64,000 nucleotides of DNA, taken from positions 274,053-338,052 of the forward strand of contig NW_019091563.1 in assembly GCF_001949145.1 (NCBI RefSeq), given 5' to 3'. A program made the translations under genes and the position numbers. Each line of letters opens with the position of its first letter. The stretch's first letter is position 1. Positions 37,680 to 49,592 of the stretch are shown here, in pieces. The DNA comes from Acanthaster planci. Taxonomy: Eukaryota; Echinodermata; Asteroidea; Valvatida; Acanthasteridae. The notes beneath the pieces were generated by a model. The model was given only the letters and a program-made list of their open reading frames with translations. It had not been told where the DNA came from and did no database searches.

Positions 37680-38361
37680 AACATTCCTATAGTTTGATTA
37701 ACCTTGCACTTTAGAGGATTTTTGTCTCTTTCCAGTTTATTCAAAATACACAGACAGATGCTTGTTTCAGTTGAAACCATAAATATCTGCAAAGCTTATA
37801 TTTGTAGGTCTCGTTGATATTGCTTTAGGCTTGACTTGTTTGACTGTCTTATGCGCTTGGACAACAGCAGCTGCAGAAAACTGACCAAAAAGTTGACTAA
37901 AAGAATTGTTGTTACTTCTTTTGGCAGTATTTATGTCGCAGTTTCAACAAAAATAGATAGAATTATTTGATGTTGTGTGTAATTTATCCTTTGTTAACTA
38001 TTAATAAAGAAGAAAAAGGAAAACAAGAAAAAGAAAGAACAAAGCCTAGTCACCTCACCACTTTTGCAGCCAACCACAGATCAGAATCCGGACACTTCTT
38101 TTGGCCTTAATCTTCACTAGAAGTGAAACAAATATTGAAGGAAACATTGTCTAAGTTAATGAAAATTTAAAAGACTCCCTGCATTAATTTATAAAATGTT
38201 TTGCTTAATCTATTGTGTTCAAAAAATTTGGCCTTTGATTCCAGAATTTTGAGACAAATGTACGAGTGTCTTATTACAGACTGAGACTCCCAAATACATA
38301 CACATTTGTAGATTATTTTAAAGCCCTAAACCTTATCGTCACGTTATCTCTCACTTTTCAG
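37680..38361. other. Immediate upstream region of the Dmbx coding start, with a likely 3' splice site
   Basis: No coding sequence. The segment ends in a good acceptor, CTCTCACTTTTCAG, at 38348-38361, just 27 bases before the start codon. The first coding exon may therefore begin in a 5' UTR joined to an upstream non-coding exon that I cannot locate. AATAAAG and A-rich tracts near 38000 are ordinary intergenic sequence. Confidence 0.5.
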
Positions 38362-38388
38362 AATCCACAGTCAATATTTTAGCCCATT

Positions 38389-38530
38389 ATGATGCAGCAT
38401 TTTAACGGCTATAATCCCGCCACTTTGGGCGCCATGGGCGCCATGTATAGCATGCATCAGCAGGCTTTGCAACTACATCCAGGCTATCGACCCTCAACGC
38501 ACGCTCTCTCATTGGCTGAGCGACTGGCAG
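38389..38530 (+). CDS. dmbx1: Dmbx coding exon 1 (residues 1-47)
   Basis: It encodes [14 protein letters not shown]... through [10 protein letters not shown] and ends in phase 1 at GCAG/GTGAGG. A TAG lies in frame two codons upstream of the first ATG, which has A at -3. The residues rich in Met, His and Gln before [10 protein letters not shown] match the usual short N-terminus of Dmbx proteins. Confidence 0.93.
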
Positions 38531-41500
38531 GTGAGGTGCAATTTGTTTCTTTGTGAACCTTTCAAAATTTCAGCATAGTAACAAATGCAAAAAAGTGGAT
38601 CAAGAGATCAACAGAGTAACTTGCTCTTTATTGACCCATGAGTAAAAGACAAAAATCATTTCAACTGATGATGAGCATATCGCAAATGAGTTTAAAGTAC
38701 GCAAAAGACACATATAAAAAAAAAGAGATTGTGTCTACTTTAAGAAATGTTGTCTTTGAATTTGAAACACATATGCACAGAGTATAAAGTATAGTTTAGC
38801 TTTTAATTAAGGAACTTTCAAGCGTTACACCGTCTATACCCATCTACAAACCAGGATCCCTCTGGGCAAAAGTAACCAAGCCTCCAGTCGCACTTCATGA
38901 CAACCCGAGAAAATCGCCTCCGGAACACGGGAGAACTTTGTGTTTTGTCGGATTCGAATACCCCGTCACTATATCAACTTACTCACCGTCTCTCGCTCCC
39001 GTGCAAGTCCAGCCAAACAATTGATCCATTCTCCTGTTTGTTTTCTCACGGCTCGCCCCGCATACGCTCCGAACAAACCACCAAATGCAGGGCCATTCAC
39101 ACCAAATATTTTGATTTCCCCAAGACCCTAGCTAATCCGAGCTCCACTCTTTTTGGACACCATTTTTTTGTGTTCTAGGATTTGCTGTTTATAAGACTGC
39201 CAAACAGTTGATTTCTTCTTGATCTTAGTCTTTCTTTCCCGATGCCACCTGCAAATTTGTTTTCAACTTTTAGGGGTTGCCACGAAGGGGAAAAGGCGGA
39301 AGAAAATAGAAAAATGCACTGGTTTGGAATAGATACGTCTTTGGGGAATATTTCCACCGTCGGCTATTTCACAGAAGCCTTGCTAATGCGCGGATTTTAA
39401 ACTGTAACTTGAGACAGGCTTTTTTGTATTGGAATCGGCAGATTGTGTATGGCAACATATACATGCAAGGAACGGGACTGACACGGATTTGTCGTGCCTG
39501 CCCACACGGGCGAATCCTCGCACATTATCCTGGCCAAGTCAACGTACTTGGTAGACTATTACTTCAGGTCACACACCTGCCGGTGTTACTGAAAACGTTT
39601 TACACCCGTGCTAAAGGCCCCTCTTTTTCTTTCGATTTCTTTTATCACCTTCACTTTTTGCAGATGTTTTAAGTTAAAGGTGCACATCACCTGGAATCAC
39701 CAAATTTCAATGTTTTGGGCCCTCCAAAGGTCTGAGTGAAAGAAACTTAACCTTACGTCTTACAGTCAACGAGAAATATGAAAAAGAAAAGAACTGTATA
39801 CATCCGATGCGGCAACTTGCGTAGGCCTATACGTATTTGCAGCAGTTAATACAAACGATCAAACTAGGAGCATACATGGCTACCCTCGTCAATGACTAGG
39901 GTCAATGTTGCAGTTCATTTTGTCGCTTTCTCCTTTTTCTCGTTTCTCCTGTTTCATCATCCTCTTCTTTATTTATTGTTGAAAATTACATGATGTACAT
40001 GTACAACTCAACGTCCAGAAAGGTGTTTCTTTTGCACGATAAATGCTATATACTATAGGCAAGTTTCGTTCAGATGTACATGTAGTAGTCCGAGTCTCAG
40101 GCCGGTTGGTAGCTAGCTGCACAAGCCATATCAGCCGCGGGCAGCGTGCGGCCGAGAAGTGGACGCGTAATCCAAAGAACGTTATATGCAAGTTTCCCTT
40201 ATTTCTTTATTTTGACACAATGCATGGAAGACTTGAAAACTGCAGTCATTTAATGAGAAAAACGCTGGCTGGATTTCAGTTTAAGACCTCAGAGGGGCGA
40301 GCACGTACATGTTCTTTTGATATTTGTAGGGAACATGTATCACTGGAACTAGGACTAGTCCTTTTGGGAGTTACAGTTTGGATTCTCGAAATTCAGTCCC
40401 TTAGCAAGCAAACAAATCCCGTACATTTCGATGGTATAATTGTAAGAACTATTATATTCCACCTCTGGATGATTGTTCCAAATATTAACTTTTGATAAGG
40501 AACACTTTTTATAGCCCAAAGGGCACAATCCAGGACGATGAGTACACTTTTAATGATGATAAACATTTCCATAGCACTTTTTACTGCTACATTTACGTTG
40601 ACTTCAGACATTTTTCCGTCTCTCTGTGCCTCTCCTTGGTGGTTTATCACGTTTGATGGCTCTTGCGTTGGAACTTTCTACCTCTGAACCCCTCACGTTA
40701 CTACGCCACTAAACACCCCGTGTCTCCAAATATATTTTTTAAAAGTACTTTCACATGAAAATTATGTTTCTCATTCTAAATCTCTTTTATTATAGTTATT
40801 TTTGTCAGGTATTTTTGGCAATACAACTTCCACATGTTGAAATCCTGAGCTAAAGCCTTCATACTCCAGTCTCCATGTTGCAATTTCAGACATAATTCTT
40901 GAGGCCCGCTATGGTGCCCACAGAAAGCAACGGCGCAGCCGCACTGCGTTCACCAACCAGCAGTTAGCCGCACTGGAGAAAACATTTGCTAAGACACATT
41001 ACCCAGATGTAGTGATGAGAGAGAGACTCGCAATGTGCACTAATCTGCCTGAGGCGAGAATACAGGTATGAAAATTCATTTTGGGTCTGTTCACAACAAT
41101 TGGTCTTCTTTTGAGGGGCAGTGTGACGGTACCTTGCATGCTACATGAATAGATTATGTTAAGGGCTAAGGTGAAATTGTTGTATCACTTGTTCGCAAAA
41201 CAGAGCAAGCAAACGCAAACATGAAGACTCATCACGCAATATCGCCAAAAACCAGACATTGCACGCTCAATAGGAGCCAATATTTCTAATGTACATGTAC
41301 GTCTAAGAAACGAAAATTCTTCATTGGGGTTTTCGAAATACATGTATATTACAGCTAAACGAATCTCTCATATACAAGAAGGCAATATCAGTGGTTAGGT
41401 AATTTGTTTATTATAAGCCTTTTCAACTTCGGTTTGTAAATCTGGGAATCAGGGCTCCAGATTTTCGTCTCCAAAAATACAAAAATGCATTTGCCATTTT

Positions 41501-43392
41501 ACACAGGCCCTGATGGTTGCGTTTTCCCCGTTACACCTGCTGCCAGTGAACTTTCCAGAAAGCTTGCAAGCTTTCAGGCAAATTGCTTTAACTTGCATTA
41601 ACATCATTATAAATGGAGCAGTTGTTAGACCACACGTCCTTTTTTTAATTTCTGTAAAAAATGGCACAGTAATTGAATATTTACACTTTCCCAAGCTTCT
41701 CTATAGGAAATAAGGTTCCTAATCCGCAAATTGCTTTCAAGTTCGCAGTCAGCGCGTAATGTGACACATCAGTTTAGGGAACTGCCTGGGAACAAAAGGG
41801 CAAACTAGAACTCTTGAGGAACGTTCATTGTGACACAGCGATTCAAAGGGAGTCCTTGTTGGTGTCTTGCGATTTTAAGAGGATGCTTTTGAGAATGTGC
41901 TATGCCTGGGGAATTGGGTCATTAATCAGAAATATTTGCATGGTAGTCTAGTTGCCAGAAGCCAAAAGTATTTCCTATTTTGATGGAACGACTTTTGTAT
42001 AAAGCTGAAGTGTTCTTATTTCTTTTATGTCAGAAACGAACATTAGTGCGCAATCGGTAGTAAAGTACATACTACTTAAGCAATTAAGTCGAGAGTTTGT
42101 GTAATTTTCAACATTCTTAATCATCGGAATATCACAAATAACATCGTATATGACTTGTAATAGGTCTGGTTCAAGAACAGACGAGCAAAGTTCCGAAAAC
42201 AACAGCGAAACAAGGCCATTGCGGAGAGGGACGCAGACGGGAAAGAAGCGGGCGAAGATAACGACGATGAGAGAGAGACGGAGGAGGTAAGCAGAGGTGC
42301 CGTATCACCCCATACAGACCTTGATGAACACCATGACAATGCCAGAGATCACGCAGAGGAAGATCTCCATTCCGAGGACGACGGTGAGGGGGACGAAGAT
42401 TCAGGTGAGGCTGAGGCTGATGAGTCCTCTAGCGAGAGGTATACTTCAGCCGAACAGCACCTCACTGTAGATGGCCCCCGTGAGGCACCATCCTCGCCCC
42501 TTCGAGACTTTGAGAACAACAACACGAAGAAGCTGGCTGGTACCACAGTGGTCCCCTGCGCCGCCTTGGAGGCTAGACGCAGGGACAGCCCACAGGTCAT
42601 CTTGAGAAGCGACGAGGGGACCAAGAATTACGATCGGGAAAGGAAACAGGAGGTGGTGCAGGAGAAGGAACCCTATGAGAGGGCCTCTCCCGGGGCATCA
42701 CCTTTGATACCAATGTCTGAAGATACACCAAAATCCATTCCTTCGCCTCTCAGACCATCCGTATCCATCACGACAATGCAAAGTAAGTTTTACATTTCAA
42801 CGAATATTCCTTTTCCTCTGTCTGGTTATGTTACTTAATCATAACCTGGAGGGTATTCCAATCTTGCTTTGTACGAAATCCCAGTTTGTACTTTGGACTT
42901 TTAAGCAGAGCATAGACCAACTGTGTTTCCTTTTCTCCTATTAATGCAAAACACTATTTAGAATTGTATTTTGCAAATATCTTTTCAGATCCCCTCAGCG
43001 GCTTCCTTGGCACTCCACACACAACGACCACTTTCCCAGATGCCATGGGCTTCCCACACTTCCGAGGAGCAGGTCAATTTGGTGCATTCGACCCCAGTTC
43101 TGCAGCCCTGCTGGCCCGGCCCGGCATGCCACCGGCCTTTGGACACTTCTCCGCCCTCTCCGGCGACCGACAGTCCGCCAATGCTGCTGCAGCTCTCTCT
43201 GGATTCTATTCTCCCCACATGGCCGGCTTCGCAGCCACATGGTCTCCGGCACACTTACTGCCCCACATCTCTCCAAACGGAGTGTCAGCAGCACTGGCCA
43301 TGCCGCACAATATGCAAAGTAGCAGCATTGAGAATCTGCGTATTAGAGCTAAGCAACATGCAGCCGCATTGGGTGTCAACATTGGCGACTGA
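38389..43392 (+). CDS. dmbx1: Dmbx-type PRD-class homeobox gene, four coding exons, 446 aa
   Basis: Joining 38389-38530, 40890-41065, 42164-42782 and 42989-43392 gives an unbroken frame; every junction has GT...AG ends and matching phase. The N-terminal box [18 protein letters not shown] (residues 39-56) is typical of Dmbx. The homeodomain is residues 61-120, with W108, K110 (position 50, Bicoid-like specificity), N111 and R113. An intron falls between homeodomain positions 46 and 47, as in PRD-class genes. A long acidic, Ser/Pro-rich linker follows (about 125-310). The C-terminus carries an OAR-like peptide, [17 protein letters not shown] (residues 425-441). Dmbx proteins are nuclear DNA-binding regulators, often repressors, of anterior neural development in chordates; the role here is inferred. 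An in-frame TAG at 38380-38382 fixes the first ATG, which is followed at once by a second one. Introns are 2359, 1098 and 206 bp. No other host gene is recognisable in the window. Confidence 0.95.
40890..41065 (+). CDS. dmbx1: Dmbx coding exon 2 (residues 48-106; homeodomain helices 1-2)
   Basis: The acceptor is TTGCAATTTCAG and the donor ATACAG/GTATGA. The exon completes Asp48, then [13 protein letters not shown] and homeodomain positions 1-46, with RRSRTAFT in the N-terminal arm and NLPEARIQ at the end. Stopping at homeodomain position 46 is the common PRD-class intron site. Confidence 0.95.
42164..42782 (+). CDS. dmbx1: Dmbx coding exon 3 (residues 107-312; recognition helix and acidic linker)
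   Basis: The acceptor is ACTTGTAATAG and the donor CAAA/GTAAGT. It starts [15 protein letters not shown], the recognition helix with Lys at homeodomain position 50. A Glu/Asp-rich stretch (about residues 125-185) and a Ser/Pro/Arg-rich tail ending [15 protein letters not shown] follow. The linker is longer and more acidic than I would expect from vertebrate Dmbx1. A second donor-like GAGGAG/GTAAGC lies inside the exon at 42286/42287. Confidence 0.93.
42989..43392 (+). CDS. dmbx1: Dmbx coding exon 4 (residues 313-446; Ala/Pro/His-rich tail and OAR)
   Basis: The acceptor is ATATCTTTTCAG. The exon completes Asn313, then a tail rich in Ala, Pro, Phe and His ([37 protein letters not shown]). It ends [24 protein letters not shown] and TGA. 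The SIENLRxRAKQHAAxLG core is the diagnostic C-terminal peptide of Dmbx. Confidence 0.95.
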
Positions 43393-43945
43393 TGAACCCG
43401 CTAGGGATGAACAACAACCAAATTTTTATTTTTAAACTACTGAAGTGGCAATTGCCGACCAAACTTTTAGTTGCACAAAATACGCTTAGATGATAATTTA
43501 CAAATGGCTTTAATGTGTATTCAAAATTGCCCCTTTTTCAAATGTAACGAATTAATGTCCTCTCAACATATTGCAATCGCTCACCTATATTTGTTATTAT
43601 GTATATGAGAAAATCCAGATTTCCAGTATGTCAAAAATATTATTTTTCCTCAGGTTTCTCCTACAAACCCAAAAGAAGTTGCATGCATCCTGTATAAATA
43701 ATTATGTAACTATGCCGCCAAAACAAAATTACGTAAACAAACCGACGATAATCAGAAGACAATGCAGCTGATGTGCGTTCTGCGTGATCTGGGACTCTAC
43801 CTAAAGTGGTATTAGCTATTGGGTTGGCACAAGAATTAATCCTTTATAAACAGCTGTTTTGTATGATCGTATTTTGGTGTCAAACATACTTAAACTTCAG
43901 TCACTCATCTTTAAATAAAATAAAGTAAGGACAACGAAACCATCG
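43393..43945 (+). other. dmbx1: Probable Dmbx 3' UTR with polyadenylation signal
   Basis: The 3' UTR runs through AT-rich sequence to overlapping AATAAA hexamers at 43914-43919 and 43919-43924. A G/T-rich stretch (GCGGTTTGTGTTTG, from about 43958) follows at the right distance to serve as the downstream element. The cleavage site should lie between them. A later AATAAA near 44008 is a possible alternative. Confidence 0.6.
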
Positions 43946-46900
43946 ACAGAGAGTAAGCGGTTTGTGTTTGAATTAATACAGTATGTATAATTTTAACAGA
44001 ATTCAAAAATAAAACAATCAGTTTCTTTTAGTATGATTTTAAAAGTCTTTCCAAAGGTAACGCAGTGCCGCAATATTAAGAACTTGACTGTTAACTGTTA
44101 AGGTAAACAAAAGGTTTAGAACATTTTATGTGTATACTTCGGCGGTTGTGTTACATATTACTTAGGTGTAAATATTTAGTATGCTTAATGCAGTGTAACA
44201 ATGGTTCACTCAGGTGAAGCATAGTGGTTTAAAATGCAAACGGGTTTGATAATAACCTGCAGTGATACAGTTACAAACAAGAAATTCTTCATCAGATTCA
44301 TTTTTGGTCACAATAGCTCCAATAAAATAGCAAAATAATTCAAAAACTAGAATTAATATTTTGACATTATTCATGAAACTAACAGCATTTAACTTGGCGT
44401 AAAGTGATTAACCTGTACGTGTACATACTATTTCCTCCCACTGATAAACTTCGTTACAAATAGATGTTCTATTGCATAAACAAAAAAATGACCAATTGGC
44501 TTTTTGGTTTCGTCAGCGAAAAACAAATCTCTTCAGCCTATTCATACCTGTAAACAGGGGCATGACCAAAAAGAGTGCAAAGCTTTGACCGGGGGCATAG
44601 TTTTCAGCAATATCAAAGTGACATCCATTGTAAACAGGATTCAAATCTAAGGTATTTTTACACAATTTTTTTATATCAATCTCCTTTTCTCCTTTCGTTG
44701 TCTCGTCTTTTCCTCTTTATTTGTATTTTTTTCCATGGGGCAAGCGCCCCTTTGCCTCCTATATCGGTTTTGACACGGTTAAATTCACCTTAAACCAACA
44801 GAACTGAGAGATCCATTATGCTGATAATTGTGAATTTAATATTTTGCTTTTGATTTAAAAGCTGAAACAAGGTTCTTGGTGTGTATTCCCTTCTGGTAAT
44901 ACTGCATAGCAACGACATAATATGTCTTACTGCGTTTTTTACTTCTGACTAGCATTTGTAGAGAAAATACTTTTGAGTAAGAATTTTATTTTTAAAGGTT
45001 TTTTGTGAAATAAATTCTGCGAAATAGTGGGCTTATCTATTTGAAATTGCGATGATTAAGATTACGGGCTATTTAAGCAAAGATTTTCCTAAATATGAGT
45101 TTTGCAATTGTTATCTTTCAAAACCTGTGTATATTAACAGAGATCTGACTAATTAAACTATTCTCCAGAGACAACAATAATAATATTGGCATTGAATGAC
45201 GTAATATATTAAAGTAATTATAAGCCTTGGTATCAAACTCTTCTTATTTAATCAATTCAGCAATTATATTGTTTCAATTAGTAATTTCTTTTTTCACTCT
45301 AAAAAAACGATAGGATTCAAATATACGTTCATAATCTAGCCAGTTTCAAGAAACTGGTGTTTCTGTCAGGGGAAATATCCAGTACTTTTCTATCATGCAT
45401 CATACCAAAAAATGTATTTAATCGATTTCATTCCGTGGATCAAAATTATCCCTGTTTTGTAACAAAAGTGAGAGAAATGATCGGGGGTTTTTGTCATTGT
45501 CGTATAATTTCATTTTGGTTAATGACGCCCATAACGAAAACCAGTTTTGCATCAGCTACACATTTTTTCGGACTCCCTAAACGAGATCTAATCTACTGAT
45601 TGATGCAGCAGCTAAGTTATTAAACTCTAACTTTTCCTTTACCTAATCTCTCTCATTAATGACGCTAAATGTCTCAAGCAATTGAGGAGTGTTTTTATTT
45701 TTTTTCACTTTTTCATCTTCCAAATACTACTTCGTGTATTTTGTACTGGAGAGCACTCTCTGATGCAATCAATCTTCTTCTGCTATTGTGGCCGTGTGAT
45801 TAATGACTTTAATGACTGGTTTGCCAGTCAAAGAGCGATCATGCAACAACTTGACCACCAACCGAAAAGCTCCCCAGCTCGTGACCGGAATAATCAAAGC
45901 CTAATCATGCTACAATTCGGCCATTGCCTAAACAAAAAACCAAAAATAAATAAATAAATAAAAATTCTAAAAAATCAGCACATCTTCCCCTGCCTGTTTC
46001 AGAAATGTGACTCAAAGACTAACTGTATTTGCTCCGGGGGTAAATATTTCAAAGGGAGAAAAACCTGCAAATTATGCGGTTGCACCAATCGCGACGGATA
46101 ATGCGGGACTTCAAGCTTAGTCGTAGATGGCAGAAGAACTGGGTTGATCATGAACGTGTTGAATCTGCCACCACTTAGTGGTTCGTTTGTTTAACCGTCT
46201 GTCAGCCTAAAAAGAAAGAACAAAGGCAAACTAGGGGATGGATTGCCTCTTATTCCCCCTTCTGTTTTTAGCGAGTACAGACGATACACGGGAACAGTGA
46301 AAAGGGATGGATAAGTGGAACGGTAAACTCTAAGCGCTGATGTGACGAGGGGATGAGGGGCGACGGGCCGCTGAATAAGCACACAGGACAAGATGGCTGG
46401 TTAAAGAGCTTTGTGTCGGGATCCGATTTGGAAATCGTTAAGCTAAGAAAATATCTTCTAGCCTTTTCTATGGCAGCGTTCCGGGGTAAAGAGCAAAGAA
46501 ACTTAAGAAATAGTGAAAAATTACAAATGAAGGAAGGAAGAAAATAATAGGACGCTGAAAAAGCTGAAATTCCTAAGAATGCCACCCCAACCACAGCAAA
46601 CACGCACATTTTTGCATACGTTTTTATCCAAGGTCCACATTTTGTCTGCAGCACACCTGCATCCGATTGATGGATCACATGTCATTAAGTTATTCGTTCT
46701 TTTCAATCATAGCACCCGTTTAAAGGAACTTTATTTCACATGACTGGTTCTAACAGAAGAGGAAATATTGAAAGTCAACGAATCAGTCGACGAGAACTTA
46801 TGCAGGTATTTTATAAATAAATAATTTTCTATTCCACAAGGTTTTCACCCCATAATATTATTCTTATCGTTGTACTCATGAACGTTTATTATTTGTTTAC

Positions 46901-47586
46901 AAATAATCAAGTCCCCCGACGAATTTTTTTGTTTTGTCTTTTTTTTTTTTTTTTTGCTTTAGGGCCTACAAGGAATACCTTATACGTGAGTAGCAGACAA
47001 AGTAATCAGTATTAGCACCGAAACCCTGAAAAACACCAGCAAATAAAACCAAGGATGTCGGGACAGTGAGTAAGGCTTCCCCAAACTGCATTCGATTTTG
47101 AATTCCCCCCCCCCACACACACACACAATCCAACATCAAAAGCTGGATACACTGCCGATGATGTGTTGTGTGCCCAAGCTCACTATCGCCCAACATTTTG
47201 TTGGTGTGAACAGCCGTCACCGCGCCCACCGCGTGCATGCTCCCCCCACCTTTTCTCTGTGCGTGAAAAGCAGCGACTGTTCCCACCACGCATACCGCGG
47301 CGTGCACACAGTTCAGCGGTGTAATATTATTAATAGGGGAAACATAAAAATGTAAACAGTACTAACCGGAAGATGTTTGATACTAGATGTGCAACTAGAT
47401 CCAAATATGTTCTGGTGAGTGCTGTCTCAATTTTAGTTTTATCCATTCTCCAGTTTCCCTATTTTTCAGTTCATCGGTATAGCTAAACAATTGGGTTTTT
47501 TAAGAGCCGTCAACACACTCTTTGCGTGCACGCGTACAGTGCCATGTTCTTTCTGTTCGAAGAGCCACAATGGACCACTTCACTAT
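43946..47586. other. Non-coding interval downstream of Dmbx
   Basis: No gene is recognised. It contains A/T runs (an AAAT repeat at about 45947-45962 and poly-T at 46938-46955), a CA run with C-tract at 47105-47127, and a possible hAT-like scrap near 44555-44765 (ACAGGGGCATGACC ... GGGCAAGCGCCCC) without a proven second end. Confidence 0.5.
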
Positions 47587-47757
47587 GTGCGCCTGTGCAT
47601 AAATAACACGGAGGCAAATAAACTTGAACAGCCCACTGAAAATGTACAGAGGGCACAAATTCCAACATCATTTCTCTCAGCTTCTGCACCTTTTTCACTT
47701 TCGTCTTCGGACAACCCGCTAAAATCATTATAGCTATTACTGTCTGGTCTAAAAGGA
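47587..47757 (-). repeat. Dispersed repeat, inverted pair copy A
   Basis: Read on the minus strand, this matches 48135-48309 on the plus strand over about 170 bases: AGTAATAGCTATAATGATTT, CCGAAGAC-AAAGTGAAAAA, GCAGAAGCTGAGAGAAA, TTTGTGCCC, TGTACATTTTCA-TGGGC, TTTGCCTCC, TTTATGC. Roughly four bases in five agree. A long A-rich tract (47776-47806 on the plus strand) adjoins its outer end. Two reading frames are nearly open in both copies; see the finding. Confidence 0.85.
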
Positions 47758-47775
47758 TTTTACGCAGCGCTAAAT

Positions 47776-47806
47776 TAAAAAAAAAAAAAACCAAAAAAAA
47801 AAAAAA
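47776..47806. repeat. Poly(A) tract interrupted by CC
   Basis: A run of about 14 A, then CC, then about 14 A. It adjoins the dispersed repeat copy A. Confidence 0.9.
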
Positions 47807-48134
47807 CAGTCTTTGCTTTCTCCCAGAGCGCACGACGTCAAAAGAAATTAACAGGGTTCCTTCCGAATCGGTGCGATTAAATAGTTTTGTACGTCAGAGT
47901 AGTATGCACCATTCGTACAACGCTGAATCGTGGGCTGAACGGAGGGTGAATTGTGAGGTAGCTTCGACTGGTTTAGGTTTTGTTTCGCTACTTACGTTGT
48001 CGACCGAGAATGGTGGTTAGCATCTTAACGTATCGCACGATTTGTTTTATAGCTCACCTTGAACGGAACTCAACTGTTTTCTTTCGCCCTTGTACGACTC
48101 CAACGAACGAATTTCTTTTCTGTTTTGCTCTCCG

Positions 48135-48309
48135 AAATTCCTATTACACCAGAAAGTAATAGCTATAATGATTTTAAGGGGTTTTCCGAAGACAAAAGTG
48201 AAAAAAATGCAGAAGCTGAGAGAAAATGACGTTGAAATTTGTGCCCCTGTACATTTTCAATGGGCCGCTCGAGTGTTTTGCCTCCAAATGGCATTTATGC
48301 GCATGTGCA
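48135..48309 (+). repeat. Dispersed repeat, inverted pair copy B
   Basis: Inverted partner of 47587-47757, about 380 bases away. The similarity starts near CCTATTACACCAG and ends near ATGCGCATGTGC. The two copies could fold into a hairpin with a loop of about 380 bases. Confidence 0.85.
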
Positions 48310-49592
48310 AACAAATTTGAACTTATTAGTGAACTGGTCTATGCGCACCGCAGTACAATGGTGTCCTGTTCATGACTTCGTCATACACTCCATGCAGTAC
48401 TGACCACAAGCTTCTACGGTGAAAACTCAGGTCGCGAAATAGCTTCGCTTTTGTGATTCCTTGCTCGCCAGGATGACGTCATCTGCTGCTGGTACTACTT
48501 TGTGCATTGGGCTTGGTTTAAGGTGACATCAACCCGGTGAGTATGAGTGCAGTAGGTCTTTTCTTTTTTATGGTAGCATACATCCCCTCTGCAAACTGCC
48601 TCGTACGCATATAGGCTGGTAATAGTAACGGAACCAGTCTCTTGTAGTTCTTGCCAAACATGCAGAATTTTGCTGCTCAGAAACAAAGTTTATGTTGAAT
48701 TTGTTATTTTGTCAGTTTGCTCATGAATTTTTATTATGAGGTATTATGAATTTTGAGGTACAGTAAACAAATAAAGCATGGTTTGTTTCTAGCATTTTTT
48801 AATTACTGGTCCCACTACTTCCCCTCAAATTACGCTGTATTTGTACCTAGAGAAAGGACAAAGAAGGGGTAACAGCCCTGGAACTTTAAAGTGGTCGATG
48901 AGACGAATAATAGGAAACATTACAATGACGCAGGGTTACTGCCTGCATCTTAACCGGACAAGAGGGGCCAGTAATATCCTAGTGATATTTGTGGTGCGTT
49001 GTTGAAATTAACTACAACTTATCGCAGTAACCAGGAAATAGAGAGAAAAAACCTAACGTTAGACCTCCTTTGCCTTCGTGAATAAGCTTTTTAATTTTAA
49101 TACACTGTTCCATTGACCATACAATGTTTGTAATTTTATATTTGTCCATCCAAAGCTTTAGTATTCAAAGACTTGGTACAAATTTGGCTAAGAGTGGCTA
49201 ATAACATGTTGACCACCACTGGAAAGCTAAGATAACAAAAAAAAATGTGCTATTCATCAAAAGGAGTGATCATGAGATCTCATAAAATACTCTTTTTTAT
49301 AAATGCCGTAATAACAATGACTTAAATAAAACACAAAATCTTACAAACTACTAGGCATTTTCCCAAAAATAACTCCAGAAGAAAGAGTTTGAGATTGCAA
49401 TAACTGTACATGAAACTGTAGCGCACGCAGTCTAACACAAGTATCTACGCAGGCATTAAATTTGATACTGTTGTGAGACCGCACCAAGCACCATCAATAA
49501 GACGTGAATATTCAATTTACTTTACTTCACAAAGTTTTAAGGATGCAGATTACCAGCGACAAATGCGGTGATGATCATTAAGTACAAAGGGG
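48310..49592. other. Non-coding interval, no gene recognised
   Basis: Short open frames only, and no recognisable element ends. Confidence 0.5.

Noticed and set aside
42971-43435. 154-codon open frame overlapping Dmbx exon 4 in another frame
   Set aside because: It lies across the GC-rich exon in the wrong phase for the normal splice, and its composition is low-complexity Pro/Ser/Thr/Leu. It is kept only as the possible tail of the internal-donor isoform.
44555-44765. hAT-like scrap (ACAGGGGCATGACC ... GGGCAAGCGCCCC)
   Set aside because: The two ends do not pair well, and no target duplication or second copy was found.
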